Part shown: piece after piece, positions 14,691-14,831 of the stretch
How positions within the stretch are numbered: the stretch's first letter is position 1
Layout: every line of letters begins with the position of its first letter
Assembly: GCA_040004415.1 (NCBI GenBank)
Contig: JBDUAY010000105.1
Coordinates: 1 to 14,831, forward strand
Reading direction: 5' to 3'
DNA length: 14,831 nucleotides
Source of the DNA: JACMLD01 sp040004415
Lineage (GTDB): Bacteria > Bacteroidota > Bacteroidia > Chitinophagales > Chitinophagaceae
The notes under the pieces: generated by a model
What the model saw: the letters and a program-made list of their open reading frames with translations, nothing else
Told to the model about the DNA's origin: nothing
Databases searched by the model: none
Program-made: the position numbers and the translations under genes

Positions 14691-14831
14691 TTACATCTCG
14701 CCTTCGGCGTTTGGCTGATCTTCTTTAACTGTTTCCAGTTTTTTAACTTCCTGCACAAACTCTTTGGCTGGCTTGAATGCAGGTATAAAATGCTCTGGAA
14801 TGTGAACTGCCACATTCTTCTTAATGTTCCG
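14691..14831 (-). CDS. HU-family DNA-binding protein, C-terminal part (cut by window edge)
   Basis: Only the last 46 residues are in the window; the start lies beyond 14831. HU proteins are dimeric nucleoid proteins that bend DNA with two beta arms. The visible part runs RNIKKNVAVHIPEHFIPAFK and then PAKEFVQEVKKLE. It aligns without gaps to the canonical HU/IHF segment that begins RNPxTG and ends PAFKPGK. The Pro that intercalates into DNA in the usual RNP motif is replaced by Ile. After the normal end of the fold there is a mostly acidic tail of about 13 residues ending AEGEM. It is the first visible gene of the HU/TPR/small basic protein unit, and its promoter lies outside the window. An IHF-like or HU-like subtype cannot be decided from this part. 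Confidence 0.85.
   Translation of the reverse strand, partial: RNIKKNVAVHIPEHFIPAFKPAKEFVQEVKKLETVKEDQPNAEGEM

Overview
The window reads as chromosomal DNA of a Bacteroidota bacterium, most likely of the Chitinophagaceae/Sphingobacteriia type. This is inferred from two SusC/SusD outer-membrane uptake pairs, surface-lipoprotein signal peptides, A-rich leaders in place of Shine-Dalgarno sequences, an RNase G with the S1 insert typical of this phylum, and a very short, very basic AURKAIP1/COX24-type protein. No species can be named from the sequence alone. I see no tRNA, rRNA, CRISPR array, insertion sequence, integrase or other sign of recent mobility.

Layout, left half (+ strand). Positions 1-640 are AT-rich and non-coding, with a terminator-like hairpin at 42-69 that probably closes a gene to the left. 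They also hold a weak Bacteroidota-type promoter candidate and two inverted repeats. Then follows a tight three-gene unit: a SusC-family TonB-dependent transporter (641-3802), a SusD/RagB-family lipoprotein of the SusD-like_2 type (3822-5531) and a 300-residue lipoprotein of unknown function (5551-6453). A strong intrinsic terminator (6474-6516) ends it. After about 620 bp of AT-rich non-coding DNA comes a second, diverged SusC/SusD pair (7144-10443 and 10473-11834), which has no third gene. A bidirectional terminator (11858-11894) separates it from the convergent genes on the right.

Right half (- strand). Reading leftward from the window edge: the C-terminal end of an HU-family DNA-binding protein (14691-14831, cut by the edge), a membrane-anchored TPR protein (13811-14665, GTG start), a 31-residue highly basic mS38/bS22-like protein (13692-13787), a terminator hairpin (13643-13680) and ribonuclease G (11949-13502, TTG start). 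This is a housekeeping block concerned with the nucleoid, the ribosome and RNA processing.

How they work together. Each SusC forms an outer-membrane barrel and its SusD forms the lid. Together they capture a substrate at the cell surface and pull it in using TonB-ExbBD energy. Neither SusC has an N-terminal STN domain, and no sigma/anti-sigma pair, hybrid two-component sensor, glycoside hydrolase or peptidase lies beside them. The substrates therefore cannot be read from the context, and control must come from elsewhere or from the long leaders. The least understood gene is the third member of the first unit. Nothing in the window amounts to a clearly new defence or mobile system.
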